Origin: Tildeniella nuda ZEHNDER 1965/U140
GTDB lineage: Bacteria; Cyanobacteriota; Cyanobacteriia; Leptolyngbyales; Leptolyngbyaceae
DNA: 64,000 nt
Direction: 5' to 3'
NCBI GenBank assembly: GCA_019358895.1
Contig: JAHHIG010000005.1
Location: forward strand, 186,001 to 250,000
Made by a program: the position numbers and the translations under genes
Notes under the pieces: model-generated
Told to the model about the DNA's origin: nothing
Database searches by the model: none
The model's input: the letters and a program-made list of their open reading frames with translations, nothing else
Shown: one piece after another, positions 51,235 to 60,569 of the stretch
Layout: each line of letters opens with the position of its first letter
How positions within the stretch are numbered: the first letter of the stretch is position 1

Positions 51235-51759
51235 AGGGTAACCAGAGCCGAAAAGAACGTGCTTTCCAACTGTAGCGTAGCGAGCTTTACTCGCGCTGCG
51301 TAACGTCTGCTACAAAAACATTTCAACGAGAACATGTTGAGTACGCTCGGCGATAACGCAATAAATCTACACAGTCGTCTTTCAGTAGAATTACTGGCTT
51401 GTTAACAGCGCGTTAGACACGTCTTAAAGTCTCTGTGGGATTTATGGAGGTTGCTAGAAAGCTCCTAGCCCTCTGGAAACACTGGAGGATGGTTATTCTG
51501 GCGTTGCTGAATCGATGTATGAACGCTCAAAGCCGCCCTCACCCTAGCCCTCTCCCAAAAGGAGAGGGAACAAGACTTCTAGCTCCCTGCTCCTTGGGGA
51601 GAAGGGTCGGGGATGAGGGCAAATCATACTTGCATTCAGCAATGCCGTTATTCTTTCGCTCGACAGCAGCAGGAACGACGTGAGGGAGCTTTCCATTTCA
51701 CTCAGCGCATCTACCTACACCTTTAGCACATCTACCCTTCATCACCCTTTAAACGAACT
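51235..51759. other. gap with dispersed inverted repeat
   Basis: About 525 bp. Holds the 86-bp dispersed inverted repeat at 51535-51620. Short open frames here are repeat-derived. The end of the gap should contain the promoter of the phosphodiesterase gene. Confidence 0.5.
51535..51620. repeat. dispersed inverted repeat (GCCCTCA...TGAGGGC)
   Basis: Begins GCCCTCACCCTAGCCCTCTC and ends GGGTCGGGGATGAGGGC, with internal GAGAGGG and CTCCCTGCTCC pairs. Its body resembles the interior of the MITE at 58195-58343, but it lacks that element's terminal GGGAGCATGTCA repeats. A widespread genome repeat type. Confidence 0.7.
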
Positions 51760-54700
51760 ATGGCAGACGTAACACTCAAGGGCTTTGCCTCGCTCCCAGC
51801 AGACACCTTCGCAGAGGGACCTCCAGCCGGAAACGGCGGTATTGCTGGCAACGGGCGCACGGGACCTTTTCCGGGTCAGCCTGTACAGGGCTTTAGCGGC
51901 GTGCAGTTTGCCGATGAAAATCGCTTCTGGTTTCTGCCAGACAACGGTTTTGGTGCCAAGAACAACAGCGCCGATTTTTTGCTGCGAATCTATCAAGTTG
52001 ATCCCAGTTTGCAGGGGGCAGAAGCCTCTGGTGACGGTAGCGTGAAGGTTGGGAACTTCATCCAACTGCGTGACCCTGATAAAAAAGTACCGTTTGCGAT
52101 TACGAATGAAACGGGCGATCGCCTTCTGACAGGCGCAGATTTTGACATTGAATCCTTCGTGCTTGCCGCCGATGGCACGATCTGGGTCGGTGAAGAATTT
52201 GGTCCCTTTTTGCTGCACTTCGACGGCACGGGCAAATTGCTGGATGCGCCCATTGCGACACCCAATTTGGTGAACCTCAAAACGCTGGATGGCAAGCCTC
52301 CGATCGTGATTGGTCACCGAGGAGCCAGCGGCGAACTGCCAGAGCATACGTTAGAGGCATACAAGCTGGCGATCGAGCGCGGCGCAGACTTTATTGAACC
52401 GGATCTGGTTTCCACTAAAGATGGCGTGTTGATTGCCCGCCACGAACCCATTTTGGGTGGCACAACCGATGTTGCCAGCCGCCCTGAGTTTGCCGATCGT
52501 AAGCGCAGTGGCACGGTGGATGGTGTGCTCTACGAAAACGAATTTTTTGCCTCTGACTTTACCCTGGCGGAAATCAAAACGCTGCGGGCGATCATGCCGC
52601 AAGGTTTTCGCACCCAGGCATTCAATGGGGTGTTTGAGATTCCCACGCTGCAAGAAGTGATTGAGCTAGTGCAGCAAGTTGAAAAAGATACGGGCAAAAC
52701 CATTGGTATCTACCCCGAAACCAAGCACCCCACCTATCACGATGATTTGGGGCTATCGCTAGAAGAACCGCTGCTGGCAACGCTCGAAGCAACAGGCTTT
52801 ACTGACACCAGCCGCGTTTTCATTCAGTCGTTTGAAGTCTCAAACCTGAAGGAACTGAACACCAAGACCGACATTCCGCTGGTGCAATTGCTGGATGCCT
52901 ACGATGTGGATTACGCAACGGGCGACCTGCTGTATCAGGATGTGAATGCGCGTCCTTACGATTTTGCCGTGGCAGGCGATACTCGCACCTACGCCGATTT
53001 GCAGACCACCGCAGGACTGGCGGAAATTGCTACCTATGCCGATGGCATCGGACCCTGGAAGCGCATGATTGTGTCGGTCAAGAATGTGGACAGGAACAAC
53101 GACGGTATCGCAGACGATTTAAATAATGATGGCACGATCAACGATGCCGATCGCGTCACATTGACACCCACCAGCCTGGTTTCCGATGCTCACACGGCTG
53201 GCTTGCTGGTGCATCCCTACACCTTCCGCAACGAAGGGCGTTTCCTGGCTTCCGACTATCAGGGCAATCCCGCCAAAGAGTTTGAGCAATTCATCAACCT
53301 GGGTGTGGATGGCTACTTCACTGATTTCCCCGGCACAGGCGATCTGGTGCGCGATCAAATTACGAGTCCGTTTGTCCGATCGCCCCAAAATCCCGACGTG
53401 CTCGCAACCACCGCATTCAATACCTTGAGCGGCAATCAGCCCATTGTCATTGGACATCGCGGTGCCAGTGGCGAACGTCCCGAACACACGCTGGCGGCTT
53501 ACAAAAAAGCGATCGCCGATGGTGCCGACTTTATCGAACCTGATCTCGTAGTTACCAAAGATGGCATTCTCATCGCCCGCCACGAGCCGATGTTAGCTGT
53601 GTTGAATGCCGATGGCACGCTCAATACCACCGACACCAGCACCGATATTTACAATCGTCCTGAGTTTGCCGATCGCCTTACGACCAAAGTGTTGGATGGT
53701 GTCTTGGTCAGAGGCTGGTTTGCGGAAGATTTCACGCTGGCAGAAATCAAAACGGTGAATGCGATCGAGCGCATCCCTGCCATTCGCGGCACCGATTTCA
53801 ACAACGATGGGCTGAAAGTACCCACGCTGGATGAAGTGATCGACCTTGTACAGCAAGTTGAAGCGGAAACCGGACGGAAGATTGGCATCTACCCCGAAAC
53901 CAAGCACCCGACATTCTTTGCGGCTCAGGGCTTCAACACCAGCCAGTTGTTGGTGGATACTCTGGTGAAGCAGAATTTCACCGATCCATCGCGGATCTAC
54001 ATTCAATCCTTTGAGGTTGCCAACCTGAAAGCGTTGAACACCACGATCATGCCAACCGCAGGCATCGATATTCCCCTGGTGCAACTGTTTGGCGGTTCTG
54101 GTCGCCCCTACGACTTTGTGGTGAGTGGTGACACGCGCACCTACACTGATCTTTCAACCCCGGCAGGACTGACAGAGATTGCCACCTACGCTCAGGGCAT
54201 TGGACCCAACAAGCAGCGGATTGTGCCACTCGCAACGGTCGATCGCAACAGCGATGGGCTTCCCGATGACCTGAATGGGGATGGACAAATTAGCGACGGC
54301 GATCGCATTACAGGCACTCCCACCACATTGGTTGCTGATGCTCACACTGCTGGCTTGCTGGTGCATCCCTACACCTTCCGCAACGAAAGCTTCTTCTTGC
54401 CCGACAGCTACAACGGCGATCCGCTGGCGGAATTCAAGCAATTCATTGAGCTGGGTGTAGACGGCTACTTTACCGACTTCCCCGGTACAGGCGAAGATGC
54501 TCGTAGCACCTTCATTACGCCTCCAGCGGTGTCTAATCTGGGTGGTTCCAGAGGCTTTGAGGGTTTGGCAATCAGCCCCGACAAGTCCACACTATATCCC
54601 CTACTCGAAGGCACCGTGGTTGGCGATCCAGCAGGCGCACTGCGGATCTACGAGTTCGATGTGGCAAGTCAGCAATACGAAGGCTTGGTCGGCTATTACA

Positions 54701-55482
54701 AGCTGGAAAACCCTGCCAACGCGATCGGCGATATTACCGTCGTCAACAGCAACGAATACCTGATCATCGAGCGCGATAACAACCAGGGATCTGCCGCCCA
54801 GTTCAAGAAGATCTTCAAGGTCGATTTTTCTCAGCAGGATGCCAACGGCTTCGTCGCTAAGACAGAAATTGCCAATCTGTTGAATATCCAAGACCCTGAT
54901 GATCTGAACAACGACGGTAGCACGAGCTTTAACTTCCCGTTCCAGACCATTGAGGATGTGCTGGTGCTAGATGCCAACACGATTCTGGTTGCCAACGACA
55001 ACAACTATCCGTTTTCATCCGGTCGTCCACCCGCGATCGACAACAACGAAATCATCGTCCTGCAACTGGAACAACCCCTCAACCTCGATCCACGCGTCGG
55101 GTTGGCAGGGTTAAACATCCAGACCTATGAGGGCACAGATGGCGACGATCGCCTCCGGGGTGATCAACTCGATGATTACCTCGATGCGGGTGCTGGTAAT
55201 GACTTTTTGAGAGGTGGCGGCGGCAACAACGTCCTTAAAGGGGGTGAAGGTGCCGACACGTTTGCACTCACACGAGGGGGAACGCAGACGATCGCCGACT
55301 TTGAGAACGGCACTGACACGATCGGCTTACCAGCAGGTTTGGGCTTTAACAGGCTCTCGATCGTGCAAGGCACCGAACTGAATGCCAACGACACACTGAT
55401 CAAGCGTCAGGGCGCAACTCTGGCAGTGCTATCGGGTGTGCAGGCAAGCAGCCTCAGCGCCAGCAACTTCATCTCGATCTAA
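51760..55482 (+). CDS. phytase-like/double GDPD phosphodiesterase with RTX repeats
   Basis: 1240 residues. Residues 1-175 are the first half of an esterase-like phytase domain ([40 protein letters not shown]). Two glycerophosphodiester phosphodiesterase domains follow at about 180-555 and 560-920, each with [36 protein letters not shown] and [11 protein letters not shown], so both keep the His, Glu and Asp catalytic residues. The phytase-like domain resumes at about 925-1115 ([24 protein letters not shown]). The end carries RTX calcium repeats ([20 protein letters not shown]), pointing to type I secretion. Likely releases phosphate from extracellular phosphodiesters. Confidence 0.9.
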   Translation: MADVTLKGFASLPADTFAEGPPAGNGGIAGNGRTGPFPGQPVQGFSGVQFADENRFWFLPDNGFGAKNNSADFLLRIYQVDPSLQGAEASGDGSVKVGNFIQLRDPDKKVPFAITNETGDRLLTGADFDIESFVLAADGTIWVGEEFGPFLLHFDGTGKLLDAPIATPNLVNLKTLDGKPPIVIGHRGASGELPEHTLEAYKLAIERGADFIEPDLVSTKDGVLIARHEPILGGTTDVASRPEFADRKRSGTVDGVLYENEFFASDFTLAEIKTLRAIMPQGFRTQAFNGVFEIPTLQEVIELVQQVEKDTGKTIGIYPETKHPTYHDDLGLSLEEPLLATLEATGFTDTSRVFIQSFEVSNLKELNTKTDIPLVQLLDAYDVDYATGDLLYQDVNARPYDFAVAGDTRTYADLQTTAGLAEIATYADGIGPWKRMIVSVKNVDRNNDGIADDLNNDGTINDADRVTLTPTSLVSDAHTAGLLVHPYTFRNEGRFLASDYQGNPAKEFEQFINLGVDGYFTDFPGTGDLVRDQITSPFVRSPQNPDVLATTAFNTLSGNQPIVIGHRGASGERPEHTLAAYKKAIADGADFIEPDLVVTKDGILIARHEPMLAVLNADGTLNTTDTSTDIYNRPEFADRLTTKVLDGVLVRGWFAEDFTLAEIKTVNAIERIPAIRGTDFNNDGLKVPTLDEVIDLVQQVEAETGRKIGIYPETKHPTFFAAQGFNTSQLLVDTLVKQNFTDPSRIYIQSFEVANLKALNTTIMPTAGIDIPLVQLFGGSGRPYDFVVSGDTRTYTDLSTPAGLTEIATYAQGIGPNKQRIVPLATVDRNSDGLPDDLNGDGQISDGDRITGTPTTLVADAHTAGLLVHPYTFRNESFFLPDSYNGDPLAEFKQFIELGVDGYFTDFPGTGEDARSTFITPPAVSNLGGSRGFEGLAISPDKSTLYPLLEGTVVGDPAGALRIYEFDVASQQYEGLVGYYKLENPANAIGDITVVNSNEYLIIERDNNQGSAAQFKKIFKVDFSQQDANGFVAKTEIANLLNIQDPDDLNNDGSTSFNFPFQTIEDVLVLDANTILVANDNNYPFSSGRPPAIDNNEIIVLQLEQPLNLDPRVGLAGLNIQTYEGTDGDDRLRGDQLDDYLDAGAGNDFLRGGGGNNVLKGGEGADTFALTRGGTQTIADFENGTDTIGLPAGLGFNRLSIVQGTELNANDTLIKRQGATLAVLSGVQASSLSASNFISI

Positions 55483-55546
55483 TTTCCATCTCGATCGCAG
55501 TGTTTTTCTAGGGCGTTGCTGCTTCCTGAGATGAAATGAGGGCTGA

Positions 55547-55585
55547 AAAGCGCTTTGGAGTTCGATCGAACCTCCAGGGCGCTTT
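55547..55585. terminator. hairpin after the phosphodiesterase gene
   Basis: AAAGCGCTTTGGAG pairs, with two wobbles, to CTCCAGGGCGCTTT around a TTCGATCGAAC core. It lies 65 bp after the stop. No strong T tract follows, so terminator function is probable but not certain. Confidence 0.55.
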
Positions 55586-55706
55586 CTCGTAGTAGAAAAA
55601 CTGGCTCTTGGTGAGAACCTGTCTGATAGGCGATCGGCAATGGAGTGCATGATTTTTCAAATCTGGGCAATCTAAAGCCTGTAAATTTCGTCAGAAAAAT
55701 CTACTG

Positions 55707-56222
55707 ATGACGACCAATCAAGTGAGCGCAACGTTGACTCAAACCGACCGAGATGAACTGCATCTAGCCTGACGCTTTGCCGGGATAGATGCAGTTGAGG
55801 CACTTACAGCCATTGCCACGCTCAAAGAAAAGCTACCCTTTTTGCTGGACTTGACGGCAGAGAAACGCCGATCGCTGCCGAAGATGGGCGATAAAAGTCG
55901 GGCATTTGTGAGCAAGGCGTTGGAAGTGGCAAGGCAGAACCCGGACTTTTTACCGCGATCGTTTGACATTGATGAAATGCGGAAGGATGTGCAGTTGTTT
56001 GAGGCGATGTATCCGATCGTCGTAGCGCTGGCACAACTGCAAGAACTGGTAGACGATACGACGATGGCGGCAGGCAGTGAGGCGATGGCAGCAGCGTTGC
56101 AGGTGTATAACTATGCAAAAGCAAGTGGACAGGGCGCTGGTTTAGAAGGCATGGTGGAAGAACTGGGGCAACGCTTTGCCCGTCGCACCCGCAAAGCCAA
56201 GCCGCAAGCCATCAACGTTTGA
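55707..56222 (+). pseudogene. hypothetical gene with in-frame TGA
   Basis: ATG 55707 starts MTTNQVSATLTQTDRDELHL, but TGA at 55770-55772 breaks it after 21 codons; the same frame continues without other stops for 149 codons (GIDAVEALTAIATLKEKLPF, then SLPKMGDKSRAFVSKALEVA). An internal TTG at 55842 gives 126 residues that may still be made. Helical; conserved-looking but no family known to me. It is the first gene of the defence-type island. Confidence 0.6.
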
Positions 56223-56234
56223 TGCTGTGGTGCC

Positions 56235-56306
56235 GTAACCGGGTTTCTTGCCGAAGCGTTAGCGTCGCCGCGATCGCCTGCGTTCCAGAAACCCGGTTAC
56301 TTTTTT
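56235..56306 (+). terminator. 14-bp perfect inverted repeat with T tract
   Basis: GTAACCGGGTTTCT (56235-56248) is exactly complementary to AGAAACCCGGTTAC (56287-56300), and six T follow. The loop includes a HIP1 site (GCGATCGC). It lies 12 bp after the preceding stop. It may serve as a terminator or be a dispersed palindromic repeat. Confidence 0.7.
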
Positions 56307-57235
56307 GCCTGAGTTTGACTGCTGGAGCAAAAAAGTCGGCGCTCTGAGTAAAAAGGTCGGCGCTCCGAAAAGGTATTGCGGCGCGTAATCACACCATCGC
56401 CATAAATGATCGTGCCGCGAATGCGATCCTCAATCAGAATCTGTGCTGAGACAATGAGTACTCTCCGGGTCAGTGCTCAGGCATTGACCAGTGCCTCTCG
56501 CCGTTCCGCTGGGTTTTCGATCACATTGATGGCGTAGCCTAAGTTGACGACATCGGCAGCCACATGAAGGGTATCAGGCTGATAGTGGGGGTCCCAACCA
56601 GCACCCTCAAACACCTGTTCAGCCATGCGTTGAACGTCACCACCATGCCCACAGCCATAGTCAAAAAACGTGGTGCCTGCTGTGAACAGCCCTGCTTCCA
56701 GTGCCGATCGGACAGGTTTAGAAAGAGCGATCCGCACTAGAGCCGCTTTGTGGCGATCGATCTGGGGTGGAGTGCGATTCAATGCCCGCAGCGGGCAAGC
56801 CAGCCGATGACCGTGCAGTTCAACGTGGTGGGCTGCTAGGCGCTGCTGCCAGCCGAAACGGGTGCCAATCTCACGCGAGTTAGTCAGTAGACCCAGGCGA
56901 TCCTGTTGGCGGGTTAATTCAGCAAATTCGTTGTAGTGGGGATGGCTGGGCGCAATAAAGGTCTCTTTGCGATGGAGTACGGGTGGATTGTCGGTATCTC
57001 GATAATCACGACTACTCACCTGCCCTGTACTTAGGTCTACCTGGATACTTTGCTCAAGGGCGGGATGTGGGTCAATTTCAAAGTCGGGATAGAACAAATA
57101 GGAGATTTTGGGTTGAGCCGTAGTGAATTTAATCAGCGTTGGTGCGATCGGCTGTTGCAGATAGCGTCGAGTCGATCGCTCATCGGTTTGCAGTGCTGGG
57201 TCAAGGCTTGGCAGGGCAGAGATGTGCACATACAA
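56297..57235 (-). pseudogene. DNA-phosphorothioation-associated methyltransferase, degraded
   Basis: Domain order fits the long form of this family. First comes a non-catalytic domain (YVHISALPSLDPALQ, PKISYLFYPDFEIDPHPAL, DNPPVLHRKETFIAP). Then a methyltransferase domain begins at about residue 160 (IDRHKAALVRIALSKPVRSAL, TTFFDYGCGHGGDVQRMAE as SAM motif I, DVVNLGYAINVIENPAERREAL). TGA 56477-56479 stands where Trp is expected (NAW); the same frame goes on with ALTRRVLIVSAQILIEDRIR before breaking off in a tandem repeat. The N-terminus also lacks a good start. Non-functional in full length. Confidence 0.75.
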
Positions 57236-57310
57236 CGCACCCGGAAGTCGCTTACTGGGCAGCTCTATTTCTTAAAGGATGAAGAATAATCGCCATTTTT
57301 AGAAGGCTTG

Positions 57311-57436
57311 CTAGATAAAGCTCTCAGAATTAGGCTTTTTTCTCTGTCCTTTACGTAAGGGCACTACCGGTTTTTGTTCAGCCAACACAAATCCCATCAG
57401 CCAACTTTGCACTTTCACGGCACGGTCATATGCCAA
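57311..57436 (-). CDS. possible 41-residue ORF
   Basis: TTG start, reading AYDRAVKVQSWLMGFVLAEQ and ending in a basic tail. It begins 4 bp after the stop of the upstream minus-strand gene. The sequence looks protein-like, but length and start are weak. It may be a displaced remnant; no family known. Confidence 0.25.
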   Translation of the reverse strand: MAYDRAVKVQSWLMGFVLAEQKPVVPLRKGQRKKPNSESFI

Positions 57437-57440
57437 CCAG

Positions 57441-57915
57441 TTAGTTATGCAGCATCAGCCATTTGTTGATTGCCAATTGCATCCCTACCCGAAGGAAGTA
57501 AAGAGTATAAAGCTCATCCTCTTCATCTACATTCTCTTTCCACAGCAGTTCAATCGGTTCGAGTTGCAATGGTGTTTTCAAACTGTGTAATTGCCACGCA
57601 GTTGGGTCTGAGGCGAACTGAGGGACAATCGGATTCGCCGCCAGTTTGTTTCCTGCGGCGGTGAACAAGGATTGAACAAATGATTGAAAGTCATTGGTGA
57701 ACGCCAGCGATCGCCCATCGGTTGCAAGGTGCGATCGGAGTTGATCTAACATTTCGTGCTGTGCTGCCACGAAAGTTTTCTCCTGGGCATGGATGGCTTC
57801 GAGCTGGGTTGTAACTTGCTGTTGTAACTGTCTAATGAATAGGGTTTTGCGGGCTGAAAATATGCTTCTAACGCATCCCAGTGTCCCTGAGTTGGAGTTC
57901 TCGGAGCAAGACCCA
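57441..57915 (-). pseudogene. conserved-looking hypothetical gene with probable frameshift
   Basis: The C-terminal 130 residues look like a real protein (RQLQQQVTTQLEAIHAQEK, DFQSFVQSLFTAAGNKLAAN, DPTAWQLHSLKTPLQLEPIE, YFLRVGMQLAINKWLM). Upstream of about 57840 this frame turns into non-coding text, while another frame from ATG 57915 reads MGLAPRTPTQGHWDALEAYF and joins smoothly after QPAK. A one-base change at an AAAA run would explain it. Function unknown; it faces away from the BREX operon. Confidence 0.55.
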
Positions 57916-58071
57916 TAGCCACCTCGATTGCCTTTTGGCAACGACTGAGGCGATCGTAGCTTAAATACGAGGGGCTGAAGTTTTCTATTTACAACCAAAA
58001 CTATCGAGTTGTTCTAGCTTACGAGCCGTTCTGTGGATAATGGGTATGACGCACGTCATGTTTTGCCCAAA

Positions 58072-58495
58072 ATGCCTCTGAAAAAGCCTTATTTAATAAA
58101 GCAACCTGAAGTTGGACACTTTGTCCGGGCGTTGCGACAACTGACCGGACTAACACAAGGTCAGTTTGCGAATCAGTTGGGAGTCACCTATGAAGGGAGC
58201 ATGTCATCTTTGCCGATTCCGAACTGCCCTCATCCCCTAACCCCTTCTCCCAAAGGGGGAGAAGGGGAACCGAACCGGATTGAAGTCCCTCTCCCTTTTG
58301 GGGAGAGAGATTTAGGGTGAGGGCGCAAAAGTGACATGCTCCCCCTATGAAACCGTAAGTCGCTGGGAGAATGGCAGGATGCAGCCATCACCCCTGGCTT
58401 TTAAGCAATTAGAGCAATTGGCACTGGAACTGAACCAAGGGCAAATTTTGCTGGAGCAGTACTTACGATCGACAAAAGAAGGGCAGCCTGTATGA
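58072..58495 (+). pseudogene. XRE-type regulator leading the BREX operon, split by a MITE
   Basis: The first part (ATG 58072) reads LTGLTQGQFANQLGVTYE, helix-turn-helix start; the second (from 58352) reads TVSRWENGRMQPSPLAFKQL and ends at TGA 58493-58495. Removing the 149-bp element and one copy of its 8-bp target duplication joins them exactly as GVTYETVSRWENG, a standard XRE recognition helix. The stop overlaps the brxE start (ATGA), so it was the lead gene of the operon and a likely regulator. As it stands the frame runs into the element and ends at 58320. Confidence 0.85.
58195..58343. mobile_element. 149-bp MITE with perfect 12-bp TIRs and 8-bp TSD
   Basis: Terminal inverted repeats GGGAGCATGTCA/TGACATGCTCCC are perfect over 12 bp and extend imperfectly to about 19. 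Target duplication CCTATGAA occurs at 58187-58194 and 58344-58351. The interior contains pairing blocks CCCCTTCTCCCAAAGGGGGA and CCCTCTCCCTTTTGGGGAG and ends in GGGTGAGGGC, so it is a strong hairpin. No coding capacity; mobilised in trans, by a family that makes 8-bp duplications (ISL3 and IS1595 are candidates). Confidence 0.9.
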
Positions 58496-59103
58496 CTGAA
58501 ATCTTCCAGCAAGGCTCACCTCAAGCGATCGAAAAACCCAATGAGCCGACACTTGATGCAATTCTGGCACTTCAGATGACGATCGCTTGGGCAGGAGAAG
58601 GACTCTGTGAGCCGAAGCGGTTAAATTGGTGGCGCACTGACTTGATTGATCAGTCTGGGGGTGGTTATTTGCTGCAAAACTTACTGCCAAAAACCCATGA
58701 ATGGGCATCTCTGGAAGCAGTGCGCCAAGCCGCAATTCAGCAGGATAAACAAACCCGTCAAAACCTGGCGCAGCCGGATCACATTCGCACTTTATTTTTC
58801 TGGGGGTTTATCATCGACGAACAGCTAGCCGATCGCTTGGGTCAACACAAGCGCAGCGGGCAATCGCCAGACCAGTCATTACCCCTGCCTCTGGAACTGG
58901 GTAGCGATTTTACGACTGCCAATCTTGAGGCAGCTATCCGCATTCCGAATCAAGTCATCGACTTTAAGGTTGCTCCAAGTGGGCGTGAACTGATGGGGAA
59001 AATGCCGGATTCCCTGGAACTCTGCGTTCGGAATTTGGTGGCTGCTTTGCTGCCACTGGCGGAGCGATACCCAATGCCGTTTTACCGCTTGAGGAATTTT
59101 TAG
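58492..59103 (+). CDS. brxE: BrxE-like BREX protein
   Basis: 203 residues. Its place directly before brxA and its length fit BrxE, a protein of unknown function that marks BREX type 6. Visible segments are LDAILALQMTIAWAGEGLCE, LNWWRTDLIDQSGGGYLLQNLLPKTHEWASLEA and HIRTLFFWGFIIDEQLADRLGQHKR. The ATG overlaps the stop of the disrupted regulator by four bases, so its translation may have been coupled to that gene. Family assignment leans on context. Confidence 0.75.
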   Translation: MTEIFQQGSPQAIEKPNEPTLDAILALQMTIAWAGEGLCEPKRLNWWRTDLIDQSGGGYLLQNLLPKTHEWASLEAVRQAAIQQDKQTRQNLAQPDHIRTLFFWGFIIDEQLADRLGQHKRSGQSPDQSLPLPLELGSDFTTANLEAAIRIPNQVIDFKVAPSGRELMGKMPDSLELCVRNLVAALLPLAERYPMPFYRLRNF

Positions 59104-59108
59104 ATCCT

Positions 59109-59930
59109 ATGCCATCTAAATCAGCCCCAAGCCAAACTTCTCTTTCAGCCGCTATCATACCTTCTTATGGGGCAGAGGTTCAGCAATTCCATACCCGACT
59201 TTTGCGGGTATCGCTAGCTGTAGAAGAAAGTCGAGCTTACTGGAAACACCTCAATCTCGGGCTTCCTAAGGAAAAGCAGGCACTCGTCGCCTTTGAGGAA
59301 CGCTGGTTTGGGAGTAAAAGTCTGGATCGGGTGCGACGGCTGCTATCCGAATTTAACCATCGATATAATGCTTACCCGATCGCGCTCACTATTCTGAGTC
59401 AATGGCAACCCGATGATCCCGTTACCCGACAGAATATTTGCCACTGGCAGATGCAACTCAGTGACCCGACCTACCGGGCTTTTACAGGTATTTTTCTAGA
59501 GCAGCGCCGCCACCAGTCTAATCCAAGCATCGATCGCGATGTTGTGTCGCGGTGGGTCAGTGGGCAGCTTAAAACAGAGTGGTCAAGTGCGACAATTCAG
59601 CGGATGGCAGCCGGACTGCTCGCCTCTGCGACTGATGCCGGGTTATGTTCTGAAACCCCAGGCACGCGCAGCCTCAAATATCCCAAAGTAACGGACGAGG
59701 CATTGGTGTATTGGCTCTATTTCCTGCGCTGTCTTTCGTTTGAGGGTTCGATTCTGGAAAATCCCTACCTGGCATCGGTGGGGTTAAGCGAAGGTTTTTT
59801 GGAGCAGCGCCTCCGACGGTTACCGGAACTCTCCTTCAGTCGCATGGGTGAGCTGCATGAGTTTAGCTGGCAGTTTCCTGACTTGCAGACGTGGGCGAGT
59901 CATGCGTTGGGGGTAGGGGAACATGGCTGA
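59109..59930 (+). CDS. brxA: BrxA (DUF1819) BREX protein
   Basis: 273 residues. BrxA is a small all-helical, DNA-binding-type protein of BREX phage-defence systems. Recognisable: FHTRLLRVSLAVEESRAYWKHL, RVRRLLSEFNHRYNAYPIAL, HWQMQLSDPTYRAFTGIFLEQRR and WSSATIQRMAAGLLASATDAGL. Five bp after brxE; it overlaps brxB by 8 bp. Confidence 0.88.
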   Translation: MPSKSAPSQTSLSAAIIPSYGAEVQQFHTRLLRVSLAVEESRAYWKHLNLGLPKEKQALVAFEERWFGSKSLDRVRRLLSEFNHRYNAYPIALTILSQWQPDDPVTRQNICHWQMQLSDPTYRAFTGIFLEQRRHQSNPSIDRDVVSRWVSGQLKTEWSSATIQRMAAGLLASATDAGLCSETPGTRSLKYPKVTDEALVYWLYFLRCLSFEGSILENPYLASVGLSEGFLEQRLRRLPELSFSRMGELHEFSWQFPDLQTWASHALGVGEHG

Positions 59931-60561
59931 AACGTTATTTGACAATGCTTCTCTGGACTCCGCGATCGCCGCACTCCGCACCGATCTCCTGGATGAAGGC
60001 GGACCTCGAATTAGTACAATGCGAAACTACCGTTTTGCAATTCTGCCCTACGATCCGCGTGAGGAATTCAAACTGCGGCAGCGGATTCGCACATTATCAG
60101 ACGAACTCAGAGCACAGGGGTGGACTGTGCAAGTGATCTCGCTGCATCAACTTTTCCTAAATCGAGCTAAATCGGAAGATCCACGCATTCTTGACAGCCT
60201 GATTCGCACAGAACATCGGCTTTATGCTAAGGACCCCGATCGCGCCTTGAACTATTTAAAGGACAAGTTGGCACTCTATGTGGAAGGGGCAGAGGGAATC
60301 GCTCAAGATGTCATCCAGTTGATCAATGAGTTTGCGGACAGCCATCCAAGTGATGTGAATAAAACGCTGATTTTTCTAGGACGGGCAGGCGCTTTATATC
60401 CCTTCTTCCGATCGTCCGCCCTCCTCAAACATATTGACGGCAAAACCCGCAACCTGCCCGTAGTGCTGCTATACCCAGGCGAACGCCGAGATTTAAAGGC
60501 ATTGTCATTTATGGGTGAACTGTCCTGCGATCGCGATTATCGACCTCGTATCTATTCCTGA
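59923..60561 (+). CDS. brxB: BrxB (DUF1788) BREX protein
   Basis: 212 residues. DUF1788 signatures: RNYRFAILPYDPREEFKLRQ near residue 35, NKTLIFLGRAGALYPFFRSSALLKHID near 145 and NLPVVLLYPGERRD near 180. Its biochemical role in BREX is unclear; it is usually next to BrxC. Overlap with brxA and an 8-bp gap to brxC indicate one operon. Confidence 0.92.
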   Translation: MAETLFDNASLDSAIAALRTDLLDEGGPRISTMRNYRFAILPYDPREEFKLRQRIRTLSDELRAQGWTVQVISLHQLFLNRAKSEDPRILDSLIRTEHRLYAKDPDRALNYLKDKLALYVEGAEGIAQDVIQLINEFADSHPSDVNKTLIFLGRAGALYPFFRSSALLKHIDGKTRNLPVVLLYPGERRDLKALSFMGELSCDRDYRPRIYS

Positions 60562-60569
60562 GTACCACC

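Noticed and set aside
53119-54084. Long minus-strand open frames opposite the phosphodiesterase gene
   Set aside because: Antisense shadows created by codon bias and the duplicated GDPD domains; the plus-strand gene explains the region fully.
58031-58040. DnaA-box-like TGTGGATAA
   Set aside because: A single perfect box with no cluster, no AT-rich unwinding region and no dnaA or dnaN nearby. Not an origin.
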